The notes beneath the pieces were generated by a model, which searched no databases, had not been told where the DNA came from, and saw only the letters and a program-made list of their open reading frames with translations. DNA of 64,000 nucleotides from Maribacter algarum (ex Lu et al. 2025) (nom. illeg.) (GTDB taxonomy: Bacteria > Bacteroidota > Bacteroidia > Flavobacteriales > Flavobacteriaceae). Position numbers and translations under genes: made by a program. Within the stretch, counting starts at the first letter, position 1. Every line of letters starts with the position of its first letter. The DNA is taken from positions 82,592 to 146,591 of the forward strand of contig CANMAW010000008.1 in the NCBI GenBank assembly GCA_947495915.1, in the 5' to 3' direction. Positions 51,864 to 61,321 of the stretch are shown here, piece by piece.

Positions 51864-52895
51864 CTAGTAAACCTCTGGATGGAAATAGCCGAAGTCATCA
51901 GGTGAAGCCAATAAAAGGGTGGTTACTTCTTGGGTCTTTACATTTATTTTTTTAATCTGAAACGGATGCTCTGATAAATTCAAGCTATGAAAAAATATTT
52001 CTGAACCATCTAAAGACCAACACATACTTCCTCCATTTGCCCCTGAATCATCAAGTAACGGCTGTTCGGTTTCAGTTTCCGTATTAAAAAGACTAAGATT
52101 TACATTGGTATAGGCAACATTTCCAGCAGAGAACACAATTTTTTTTCCATCAGGAGAAAACGAAGGGTCATGATCTCTAGTATGGTTATCTGTGAGTCGC
52201 CTGATATTGCTTATACTATTATTTACAGTGTCATAATCTGCTTGATGCAACTCAAGTTCAGCAAGGTCAAATGATAGCTCATTATTAGGAAAAGCCATAA
52301 AGACTACAGTAGTATTATCAATTGAAAAGTTAGGATCAATAATCCACCATTCTGATAAATTTTTCGGATTATTGCCTTCATTATCTGTAGTAACCATTCG
52401 CCACTGCTTCCCTTCCGCTGTATTTTGTTCTGCGATCATTAATATTCTACTCCCGTCTTTATTCCAACGCGCTACACCTTGACCTGACCATTCGTGCTTA
52501 CCTTTTTGAATAATTACTTGGGCATTTGATCCATCTATATCAGCCAATACCAATTCGGCTTCTTGGTAAGCATCATGGTTTTTATCAGGATTGACTGGTG
52601 AGCGATAGACTAACAATTTAGATTTATCAGGAGATACTTTAGGCCACCAATAATCATAATTGGGGTCACTCATTATTAATATTTCACTATCGTTTTCTAG
52701 TTTAAAAAGTTCATTATGGCCATTTTCATCTGAAGAATAAAGAAGGCCAGTATTTACTATCTCCTCTTCGGTAAACGGTATCGGCAAATCACTTTCACAG
52801 CTGCTAATTAAGAATGCCAAAATTATCAACGAAAGTATACCAACCGTTTGTAGTAAAAAGTCTCTATTTTTTATTTTAATTCGATAATTACTCAT
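51864..52895 (-). CDS. beta-propeller (WD40/PD40-like) lipoprotein
   Basis: 343 residues. Lipoprotein signal LAFLISSCESD (Cys at ~33). Six PD40-type blades: DPNYDYWWPKVSPDKSKLL, GVARWNKDGSRILM, DPNFSIDNTTVVFMA, HDPSFSPDGKKIVFS, GGSMCWSLDGSEIFFHS. TolB-like propellers bind partner proteins. It is the last gene of the T9SS operon, 10 bases after the giant adhesin-like gene, so it may bind or dock that protein at the outer membrane (inference). Confidence 0.85.
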   Translation of the reverse strand: MSNYRIKIKNRDFLLQTVGILSLIILAFLISSCESDLPIPFTEEEIVNTGLLYSSDENGHNELFKLENDSEILIMSDPNYDYWWPKVSPDKSKLLVYRSPVNPDKNHDAYQEAELVLADIDGSNAQVIIQKGKHEWSGQGVARWNKDGSRILMIAEQNTAEGKQWRMVTTDNEGNNPKNLSEWWIIDPNFSIDNTTVVFMAFPNNELSFDLAELELHQADYDTVNNSISNIRRLTDNHTRDHDPSFSPDGKKIVFSAGNVAYTNVNLSLFNTETETEQPLLDDSGANGGSMCWSLDGSEIFFHSLNLSEHPFQIKKINVKTQEVTTLLLASPDDFGYFHPEVY

Positions 52896-52905
52896 AAAAA
52901 ACTTT

Positions 52906-55900
52906 CTAATTCAAATATATATGGCCACTCAACATTTTACTGCCGCCATCAACATCTACATAATTTAAAATATAAAAATAAGTTCCTGTTGGCAGCAATT
53001 CACCTTCTTTATATGTAGTATTTGCTTGCGAAAAACCTTCAAATCGATTGTTAGTTGTATCATATGCTTCTGTAGTAAATACTTGAATTCCCCAACGGTT
53101 GAATATTTTTATGCTATTATCTGTTCTAATGTCTAATCCAGTAATTACTAAAAAGTCATGAGCGCCATCTCCATTTGGGGTGACCACATTAAACACTTCT
53201 ACATCTTCAACTTCTACTGGTTGATCTTCATCTAAATAATCTGGAGTTCCATCAGCATCCCAATCGTCATTTGTATAATTCATATCACCATTGGTGTCTT
53301 CATCTATAGTTTGAATACCATCATTATCATCATCTAAATCTCGGTAATCTGATTCATTATCACCATCGGTATTCGGCAAGTCGTCAATAGGACTATCAAT
53401 TTCATCATTAACATCAATATCGATTTGTTCAACACCTTCAAAATTATCATCTAAACCATCATTATCTTTATCCGACCCTATTAATATCACATCAGCAATC
53501 CCATCAGCATTATGGTCGTTACCCTCTACATTATCTAAAATACCATCGTTATCACTATCTTCATCTAAGTAATCAGGTAAATCTGTATTGTCGGTATTAA
53601 TAGGAATTAAACCTATTTCCGTTCCATTTTCATACGCATCATCCAGTCCGTTATCATTAGCATCAATCAAACTAGGTGGTATATAGCCAGCTGTGGTTTG
53701 AGCTTCAACATTATCTGGTATACCATCATTATCACTATCGATATCTAAATAGTCAGGATAAATATCATTGTCTGAATTTGTAGGATTCGTCGCAGGATCA
53801 TTGTCACCATCGTCATTTAAATCTTCAAAACTATCTAAGATACCATCATCATCAGCATCAAGATCTATAACAATGGCATCAGGTATATCTCTAAAATCAA
53901 CATCTCCTCCGGTGGTAGCATCAGCATCAATATCTGGTAAAATTACAGGTGCTACTAACGGATTGTCAATGGTACCCCCGACATCAGGGTAACCGGTAGT
54001 ATTTTGATCGGTAGCATCATCAAGCCCGTCTAAATCGAGATCATTTCCTGAAAGGATAATAACGGCTTCTAGGGTATCACTTTCACCATCATTATCTGCA
54101 TCAATATCTAAATAGTCAGGAGCATCTGCGGAATCAGTATTTACCGGTTCGATACCTAATGAATACGCAGTGTCGATTCCATTACTATCAACAAGATTGT
54201 TTGGAGCTATATAACCAATGGTTGTTTGCGCTTCTACATTATCAGGAATACCATCGCCGTCAGCGTCTAAATCTACGTAGTTCGGAATGGTATCACTATC
54301 TTCTATACTTTCTGCAATTGTATAGTTTACATTTCCTGAATTAGGATCATTTTGAACTGCATCTGGCACACCATCTGCACCAACTGTTCCTGTAAGGCGT
54401 CCTAAGTTAGGATTAACATTATGGCCTGCTTCTACAACGTCAAAAATTCCATCATTATCAACATCTAAATCAATAGGATTTGGCACTCCGTCTTTATCAC
54501 TATCAAGCACATAAATTTCGGGGTTGATGTAATTCGTTGTACATCTAAAATCAATATTATGCTCACGACCTGAATTTGCTACCGCAGGTACAATTGTAGT
54601 AATACCCATTCTAAAACGAATTTCAGTTTTATTTTCATAGTTAATACCAAAATTGATTTGTGGAAAAGTATTATCTGCACCAGGGTATTCTTGAACACCA
54701 CCAGTGGCAACTACCCAAGGATATTCATATGAAACCGATAATTCAGTAGGATTCGAAACAATATAACTAGACGGGTTTTCTACGTATATTTCTTCACTAT
54801 AGTCCACATTACCATCAGTATCATTAATGTTCATGAAAAACATAGGAACCATTACAGGCGCTACTCCTCCTGAAGTTACAAATTGCATACGGTATTCGAT
54901 ATACCCTTCTTTACCAACGTTTGAAATATCAAAAGCAGTACGTGGTCTGAAGGCATGAACTACCGAAGTATTATTATCAATATCAGCAACAGACGCATTA
55001 AAAGTTTCTACAATCGTTAATAATACATCAGTACCTGCAGTTACATTTGAAAAACGATATACTGCACCTTGTTGCAATGCTGTACCTGATTCTAAAATTG
55101 GTACGGCACTAAAGTCTAGTATGGTTTCACCTGTACAATCTGGTTGAGTATTACCAATTATTACATGTAATTCTTCCGCATCTAGAATACCATCATTGTC
55201 ATCATCTAAATCAATAGCATCAACAATTCCGTCAGAATCGGTATCTAATCTGTCGTCTTGAGTATCTCTAAAATCGACATCACCACCAGTAGTAGCATCT
55301 TTATCAGTATCTAAGAGAATTATGGCTCCTGAAAGCGGATTATCAATAGTTCCTCCGACATCTGTGTAATCTGCTGTTGCATCGATAGCATCATCTAAAC
55401 CATCATTATCAGAGTCTATATTTAACAAGTTTATTTGTGTTTCTAATGTGTCATTATCACCTTCATTATCAGAATCAAGGTCTAAATAATCAGGATTGTC
55501 TGAACCATCAGTATTTGTTGGTATCAATCCTGAAGTATACGCCGTATCGACTCCATCCGAATTCACAGTTCCATTTGGTGCAACATATCCGATTGTTGTT
55601 TGCGCCTCTACATTATCCGGAATCCCATCACCGTCAGCATCTAAATCTAAAAAGTTTGGAATGGTATCTGAATCATCACCGCTCTCTGCAACACTATAAT
55701 TTACACTTCTCGCATCTGGGTTGTCTTGAACAGCATCAGGTATACCGTCAGCCCCTACTAAACCATCAACTTGCCCATTCGTATATGCTTGATTATGACC
55801 GCTTTCAACAGCATCATAAATTCCATCATTATCACTATCTAAATCAAAAGCATCTGGTACTCCATCATTATCTGTATCTGCACATACAGTTGATGCACTA

Positions 55901-58900
55901 TATCTAAGACTTACAAGGTCTAAAACTGCACCAGAAGCTTCATTAGCAAAAGTTTGAGCCGAAAACCGCACGGTTATTTGATCTGTGGTTGCTATAAACG
56001 TGCGTTCTTCATAAAACCAATTTTTAGGACCTACAAAACCACCTACTTCACCAGTTGCGATCGTGGTCAAAGTTTCATCTAAAATGGCTACATTATTTGA
56101 GTCAATTATATCAAATTCTATTGCCACTGTCTCACCGCTTTGGTGCCCAATATCTTCTCCCCAATAAAACGAGAATGTATAGCTTTCTCCTTGCACGAGG
56201 GTTACATCTTGTGTTAGCTCATTCGATACCCCGCCGGTAACATTATTATTACCTACAATATCAATATATTGTGAACCGTCTACAGCTGGCGCAAAAGTGC
56301 CGCTACCAAAAGAACCGCTATTTAACCAACCATCTAGGTTTTGAGTATAATTCCATGCTGTTAAGGTATTGGTGTTATATGTGGCACCAATGAATGTTCC
56401 ATTAGCGCTAGTAAATCCATTAGGATACGCGGTTGCATCTGTGAAATTATCATGCTCAAAAGAACCGTTTATTATGAAATTACCACAGCCCTCCTCGGTA
56501 TCAAGTATACCATCATTATCATCATCTAAATCAACAGAATCAACTATGCCGTCATTGTCGTTATCAGGACTATCATCTGTAGCGTCTCTGAAATCAACAT
56601 CGCCCCCTGAATTTGCATCACCATCAATATCTGATAATTGTAAAGGAGCTGTTAACGGATTATCAATAGTACCACCTGGATCTAAATACCCTGAAGTATT
56701 GGCATCTGTTTCGTCATCAAGACCATCATTATCAACATCCACCCCATCCAGAACTATACGTGCCTCGGTAGTATCACTACCTCCTTCATTATCAGAATTA
56801 AGATCTAAATAATCGGGTACATCAGTACCATCAGTATTGGTAGGCGCTACTCCTCCTAAATAAGCAGAATTCACCCCATTATTCGCCAAATAAGTACTCG
56901 CATTATCATTATTCGAATGTATATACCCTAAAGTAGTTTGCGCCTCTACGTTATCAGGTATACCATCACCATCACTATCTAAATCTAAAAAATCAGGAAT
57001 GATATCACTATCATTGCTACTTTCAGCAATATCATAATCTATCGAAGAATAGTCTGGTGATAAACGTACAGCGTCGGGCAATCCATCAGTACCGACAGTA
57101 CCTGTTAATCTACCATTTGATTGGGCTTGGCCATGACCAGCTTCAATCACATCATAAATACCATCATTGTCACTATCAAGATCAAAAAGGTTGTGAATAC
57201 CATCATTATCAGTATCTAAAGCTATCGAATAGCCTGTATCAACACAATCATAATACCCTAAATTGATAGAGGTATTTATAATTCCATCATTATTGCTGTT
57301 AGTTACATGACCTACGAGAAAAGTTAATTCAGTGAAAATACCATTGAATTTCACAACACCTGTACCATTAACTCCTGAATTTAGCATTGTAGCTCCTACT
57401 CTATTGCCTGTGGCAAAAAAGTCAGAGTCACCAGATAAACGATCTAGAGTCGCCCCGGGGGTTATTAAATCATAATAAATCGCATATGTGCTAGGTAAAC
57501 TTGAACCGGCATTGTCTTTTAATGAACTAAAAAGTATGGTAGGGTTTTTAACAGGATTAGGAAAGTTTACCGTAAATACCGCTTGTTGACCTGCGTTTCT
57601 GTCGGTTAAAATTCCAACGCGAATATATGTTTGGTTAGCACCAAGAAATTCGTTCGGATGACTACCACCCATAGCATTTGTAAATGCTGGATTAACCGAA
57701 GTATCTAACAAAACCCCATTCGTAGTTGAATAGTCATAGGTGATACCTGAAGCTGTCGTATTCACATTGGCTGTGGTTTGGTTGTTCACCGTATGCGGGC
57801 CATCAAGTAAAAAAGTCTCTTCGCATTCAAATAAAGTACCTTGTTCATGAATATCAGGAATACCGTCATTATCATCATCTAAATCTATATCATCGGGTAT
57901 TCCGTCTCCATCTGAATCAGCACTATCATCTATATTATCTCTGAAATCAACATCACCACTTGTATTCGCGTCACTATCCTCATCAGGTAAAACTACTGGT
58001 GCACTTAAAGGATGATCAATGGTACCACCTGGATCAGCGTAACCAGAAGTATTTACATCAATTGCATCATCTAGACCGTCATTGTCTATATCATTAGCAC
58101 TTAAACTTAAACCTGCTTCAACAGTATCGTTATCACCTTGATTGTCCGCATCTAAATCGAGGAAATCAGGATAATCAACGGCATCAGAATTCGTAGGAGC
58201 AATGCCTCCTAAATAGGCAGAATTGACTCCTTGATTCGACCGATATGTATTAGCATTATCAGAGTTTGGAACGATGTATCCCAGAGTTGTTTGACCTTCC
58301 ACATTATCAGGAATTCCATCACCATCACTATCTAAATCCTGATGATTTTTTAATCCATCTACATCAAAATCTGTAAGACAATATGTGGGTTGAATAAATC
58401 GAGTAGAAGAATTTGAAATATGATTAAAGTTTAATACAATATTACTGACGGGTTGCTCAAAATAAAAGTATATAGCCCCTGTAACGTCATCGGAGGGGTC
58501 ATCTCCGTTCGAGTTTGCGGAGCTAGCTGAAAAAGAATTGCCAGTTTGAGTAATCTCTGAACCCAGAAAAACAAGACCTTCATTTTCTAAATCATAAAGT
58601 ATGTTGTTTTCATCATAAACTTCAACAGTCATTTGAGTCTGGTTATCGAAATCTGTCAATTTAAAAAATACATTTTCAATAGGAGTGCTATAGCTTGAGG
58701 TTATATTTCCAATATCACCAGCTTGTCCTTCAATACGAATTCCCAAACCGTTTAACCCTGTATCATATGCATATATGTTAGTCGTTGGGGTTTTAGAAAA
58801 AGAATAGGTAATATCGGTACCCATTATCGCATAAGTTGTATTTGTTATAGCATTACCAACACCAACCGTACCTGAGATATCAGTATCTTCACAACCTTCA

Positions 58901-60291
58901 ACTGTATCGTAAATACCGTCATTATCATCGTCTAGGTCGATCGCATCCTCTACTCCATCTTCATCTGTATCAGTACCAATTAAGGCATCAAGACACAAGG
59001 CGAAAGTTTCAGTAGTAGTAACGTACCGGTTATCAACTGTAAAGTAATATGTAGTTCCGGGTGTTAAATTCCAATGACGTATTCGTAAATCATCTTCAGG
59101 ATCTGAGTACGATGTACAGGCTAATTCTGTATTTCCGTCTGGGCTCCATAACGCCATATAGGCATGACGCAATGTACCTTGTGCTCCTCCTCTATCCAAA
59201 TCAATTTGAATTCTTCCAGTACTTGGCGCAACAAAACTGAACCATGTATTATGTGTAACGATTTCAGGCCAACAAGACCCCGTACCTCTATCAAAAGTAT
59301 TACCTAATGTTGAAAACGCTTCATCAACTGAACAACTTCCGATTAGAGCGGTTACATCAGTGGCTCCTTCATAATAATCATTGGTAGGCTGATCACTTAA
59401 GCATAGTGTAAAGGTATCCGTTGTTTGTACATATGTATTATCAACAGTCACGTAATATCTATCACCAGCAGTTAACCCAGTTGCTAAAAGAGAAACGTCA
59501 TCGTAATCATACCCAATTCTATAACTATTGCACGCAATTTCTGTCGTTCCATCGGCTGCCCATAATGCAAGCATAGCAGTTCTTATGGTACCCTTAGAAT
59601 CGCCTGAGTCTAATTTCACTTCGATAGTTCCGGTAGCAGGAGCGGTTATTTCAAACCATACATTTCGATACGGACCAGGGCCTACAACATCAGGCCAACA
59701 CGACCCACCATTTCTATCTGCAGAACCTCCTAATGTAGAAAAGGCTTCGTTAGCCGAACATCCATTCATAAAAGAATCAATGTTCAGTGCTCCTTCAAAA
59801 TAGTCATTTGTAGCTTGATCACTTAAGCACAAAGAAAAAGTATCATCAGTTGTTGTATAATTTCTATCTACCGAAATGAGGTAAGTTGATCCAGCTGTTA
59901 AACCACTATAATATAATGAAATGTCATCATCTACATTCTTGTGCGTTCCACAAGCTAACTCTGTAATACCATCTAACTCCCAAAGAGCCATATTCGCAAA
60001 CCTTAAATCTCCCTTAATTCCACCCCGGTCTAAATTAACTTGAATGGTACCAGTTGCAGTTGCAGTAAAACGGAACCAAACATTAGCGTTTGGTCCAAAT
60101 GCCCAACAAGAACCAGCATTTAAATCAGGTGTAGCATTTAGCGTAGAAAACTGAGCGTCGGCTGAACAAGCGTTTATAAGGCTCGTAACATCAATCGGAT
60201 TTGTAAAATCATCATTTATAGGCGCCTGACTATACGAAACAAATGTATATGTTAAAAAAACAAAAATGAGAACAGGTTTAATTATTCTCAT
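52906..60291 (-). CDS. giant T9SS-exported surface protein with TSP3 repeats and type B sorting domain
   Basis: About 2,461 residues from the ATG at 60291 (MRIIKPVLIFVFLTYTFVSYS; frame open to 60330). After the signal come three tandem ~135-residue beta domains (NDDFTNPIDV..., NDYFEGALNI..., NDYYEGATDV...), each with a SCW motif and a CLSD/CLDA end. Then four super-modules each made of a unique ~150-200-residue sandwich and acidic thrombospondin-3-type Ca-binding tracts ([24 protein letters not shown]), then a final acidic tract and the gliding-motility C-terminal domain (VVTPNGDGAHDFL, IFNRWGIQVF, PTGTYFYIL). Exported by T9SS and attached through its type B signal. SprB-like adhesin is inferred. 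Confidence 0.93.
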   Translation of the reverse strand: MRIIKPVLIFVFLTYTFVSYSQAPINDDFTNPIDVTSLINACSADAQFSTLNATPDLNAGSCWAFGPNANVWFRFTATATGTIQVNLDRGGIKGDLRFANMALWELDGITELACGTHKNVDDDISLYYSGLTAGSTYLISVDRNYTTTDDTFSLCLSDQATNDYFEGALNIDSFMNGCSANEAFSTLGGSADRNGGSCWPDVVGPGPYRNVWFEITAPATGTIEVKLDSGDSKGTIRTAMLALWAADGTTEIACNSYRIGYDYDDVSLLATGLTAGDRYYVTVDNTYVQTTDTFTLCLSDQPTNDYYEGATDVTALIGSCSVDEAFSTLGNTFDRGTGSCWPEIVTHNTWFSFVAPSTGRIQIDLDRGGAQGTLRHAYMALWSPDGNTELACTSYSDPEDDLRIRHWNLTPGTTYYFTVDNRYVTTTETFALCLDALIGTDTDEDGVEDAIDLDDDNDGIYDTVEGCEDTDISGTVGVGNAITNTTYAIMGTDITYSFSKTPTTNIYAYDTGLNGLGIRIEGQAGDIGNITSSYSTPIENVFFKLTDFDNQTQMTVEVYDENNILYDLENEGLVFLGSEITQTGNSFSASSANSNGDDPSDDVTGAIYFYFEQPVSNIVLNFNHISNSSTRFIQPTYCLTDFDVDGLKNHQDLDSDGDGIPDNVEGQTTLGYIVPNSDNANTYRSNQGVNSAYLGGIAPTNSDAVDYPDFLDLDADNQGDNDTVEAGLSLSANDIDNDGLDDAIDVNTSGYADPGGTIDHPLSAPVVLPDEDSDANTSGDVDFRDNIDDSADSDGDGIPDDIDLDDDNDGIPDIHEQGTLFECEETFLLDGPHTVNNQTTANVNTTASGITYDYSTTNGVLLDTSVNPAFTNAMGGSHPNEFLGANQTYIRVGILTDRNAGQQAVFTVNFPNPVKNPTILFSSLKDNAGSSLPSTYAIYYDLITPGATLDRLSGDSDFFATGNRVGATMLNSGVNGTGVVKFNGIFTELTFLVGHVTNSNNDGIINTSINLGYYDCVDTGYSIALDTDNDGIHNLFDLDSDNDGIYDVIEAGHGQAQSNGRLTGTVGTDGLPDAVRLSPDYSSIDYDIAESSNDSDIIPDFLDLDSDGDGIPDNVEAQTTLGYIHSNNDNASTYLANNGVNSAYLGGVAPTNTDGTDVPDYLDLNSDNEGGSDTTEARIVLDGVDVDNDGLDDETDANTSGYLDPGGTIDNPLTAPLQLSDIDGDANSGGDVDFRDATDDSPDNDNDGIVDSVDLDDDNDGILDTEEGCGNFIINGSFEHDNFTDATAYPNGFTSANGTFIGATYNTNTLTAWNYTQNLDGWLNSGSFGSGTFAPAVDGSQYIDIVGNNNVTGGVSNELTQDVTLVQGESYTFSFYWGEDIGHQSGETVAIEFDIIDSNNVAILDETLTTIATGEVGGFVGPKNWFYEERTFIATTDQITVRFSAQTFANEASGAVLDLVSLRYSASTVCADTDNDGVPDAFDLDSDNDGIYDAVESGHNQAYTNGQVDGLVGADGIPDAVQDNPDARSVNYSVAESGDDSDTIPNFLDLDADGDGIPDNVEAQTTIGYVAPNGTVNSDGVDTAYTSGLIPTNTDGSDNPDYLDLDSDNEGDNDTLETQINLLNIDSDNDGLDDAIDATADYTDVGGTIDNPLSGAIILLDTDKDATTGGDVDFRDTQDDRLDTDSDGIVDAIDLDDDNDGILDAEELHVIIGNTQPDCTGETILDFSAVPILESGTALQQGAVYRFSNVTAGTDVLLTIVETFNASVADIDNNTSVVHAFRPRTAFDISNVGKEGYIEYRMQFVTSGGVAPVMVPMFFMNINDTDGNVDYSEEIYVENPSSYIVSNPTELSVSYEYPWVVATGGVQEYPGADNTFPQINFGINYENKTEIRFRMGITTIVPAVANSGREHNIDFRCTTNYINPEIYVLDSDKDGVPNPIDLDVDNDGIFDVVEAGHNVNPNLGRLTGTVGADGVPDAVQNDPNSGNVNYTIAESIEDSDTIPNYVDLDADGDGIPDNVEAQTTIGYIAPNNLVDSNGIDTAYSLGIEPVNTDSADAPDYLDIDADNDGESDTLEAVIILSGNDLDLDGLDDATDQNTTGYPDVGGTIDNPLVAPVILPDIDADATTGGDVDFRDIPDAIVIDLDADDDGILDSFEDLNDDGDNDPATNPTNSDNDIYPDYLDIDSDNDGIPDNVEAQTTAGYIPPSLIDANDNGLDDAYENGTEIGLIPINTDNTDLPDYLDEDSDNDGILDNVEGNDHNADGIADVILIGSDKDNDGLDDNFEGVEQIDIDVNDEIDSPIDDLPNTDGDNESDYRDLDDDNDGIQTIDEDTNGDMNYTNDDWDADGTPDYLDEDQPVEVEDVEVFNVVTPNGDGAHDFLVITGLDIRTDNSIKIFNRWGIQVFTTEAYDTTNNRFEGFSQANTTYKEGELLPTGTYFYILNYVDVDGGSKMLSGHIYLN
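53200..58960 (-). repeat. TSP3-type super-modules inside the giant surface protein
   Basis: The tract starting DLDDDNDGI recurs near 58920, 57875, 56515 and 55195, with a related DLDADDDGI near 53850, spacing about 1.05-1.36 kb. The motif [14 protein letters not shown] recurs near 58310, 56950, 55610, 54230 and 53710. The repeats are protein-level TSP3 calcium-binding tracts and are visible in DNA as strongly similar blocks. The same motif is present once in the neighbouring 669-residue protein (near 62110). Confidence 0.85.
58978..60216 (-). repeat. three tandem ~135-residue domains at the N-terminus of the giant surface protein
   Basis: Each copy runs from an ND(D/Y)(F/Y) start through GSCW, NVWF or NTWFSF, (A/T)TGxIxVxLD and a final (T)FxLCLS/D. 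The copies are not identical but align over their full length. Confidence 0.8.
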
Positions 60292-60367
60292 TTGAAACTG
60301 GGCTATATGTTTAAATAGGATTTGAAACATTAGTTTAGTTAGGGCGGTTATACATTTAAAAATTGGC

Positions 60368-61318
60368 TTAAAAGAATCTTGGTGATTTCAAATTGCCTTT
60401 TGTTGAAATAAAGTCATATCGTAAAATAACCTCAAAAGAGCCGTTATTAAATGCGGCGTTACCCAATTCAGTAACTTCTCGATCGTAGGCAATACCTGCG
60501 AAAAATCCTTCATTTATATAAAAACCAGCCATAGCACTTAGTGCAGCATCCCAACGATAAGCTGCTCCTAATACAAACTTATCATTCATAAGAAAATTGG
60601 CAGAAACATCAACTTGTAAAGGTGCACCTTGAACGACTTTTGTTAGCAAGGTTGGTTTGAATTTCAAAAACTTATTCAATTCCCAAACATAACCAGTAAT
60701 TAAGTAAATATTCATTTGTTCTTTAGCGGTAGACAATGAAGATTCATCGAAATGCGATGTTTCTAAAAATCGTGGTACAGAGAGCCCTACATAAAAATGA
60801 TTGTCATGATAATAAACACCTGCTCCGAAATTTGGGGAGAATCGATTATCAATATCAGTAGCTAAATTAGGATCGGAAGTATACTGGTTTAATTCAGAAA
60901 ATCTAACATCTAATAAATTAGCTCCTGCCTTTAATCCAAAACTTAGACGCCCCTCTGAAGAGGTCCAAATAGTGTATGAAAAATCAATATCAAAATTGGT
61001 TTCTGATGTTGGTCCGATTTTATCATTTACAACTGATAGTCCTAACCCTACACCTCTATATCCAATAGGTGAATGCACATTAAATGTTTGAGTGGTCGGT
61101 GCTCCATCTAAACCGACCCATTGTGAACGGTGTAAAGCAGAAATACTCAAGTGCCCTCGAGACCCCGCGTACCCAGGATTTACGCTCATGGTGTTATACA
61201 TATATTGCGTATACTGGGCATCTTGTTGTGCCATTAAGAACATACCGCTAAACATAGTAAACAATACTCCTAAGAGAATCTTTTTTTCAAATACCATATG
61301 TTTCATATAAAACTTCAT
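60368..61318 (-). CDS. PorP/SprF-family type IX secretion outer-membrane protein
   Basis: 316 residues. Signal peptide (VLFTMFSGMFLMAQ). Family-typical QDAQYTQYMYNTMSVNPGYAG, ALHRSQWVGLDGAPTTQTF, GVGLGLSVVNDKIGP, and a C-terminal barrel with IAYDREVTELG and SFEVILRYDF. In Flavobacterium, SprF is needed for secretion or attachment of the gliding adhesin SprB, and PorP/SprF paralogues are usually encoded next to the large proteins they serve. Here it lies between two such proteins (gaps 3 and ~37-76 bases), so it very likely serves one or both. Confidence 0.94.
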   Translation of the reverse strand: MKFYMKHMVFEKKILLGVLFTMFSGMFLMAQQDAQYTQYMYNTMSVNPGYAGSRGHLSISALHRSQWVGLDGAPTTQTFNVHSPIGYRGVGLGLSVVNDKIGPTSETNFDIDFSYTIWTSSEGRLSFGLKAGANLLDVRFSELNQYTSDPNLATDIDNRFSPNFGAGVYYHDNHFYVGLSVPRFLETSHFDESSLSTAKEQMNIYLITGYVWELNKFLKFKPTLLTKVVQGAPLQVDVSANFLMNDKFVLGAAYRWDAALSAMAGFYINEGFFAGIAYDREVTELGNAAFNNGSFEVILRYDFISTKGNLKSPRFF

Positions 61319-61321
61319 GTT

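Noticed and set aside
53200..58960. CRISPR-like or satellite array suggested by many similar short blocks such as atcattatcactatc
   Set aside because: The blocks are of unequal length and spacing and are in frame with one long minus-strand gene; they encode TSP3 acidic repeats.
53768..59803. several plus-strand open frames of 60-156 codons inside the giant gene
   Set aside because: They are shadows. The Asp/Asn-rich minus-strand codons avoid stops on the other strand; the products are Ser/His/Leu/Tyr-biased low-complexity.
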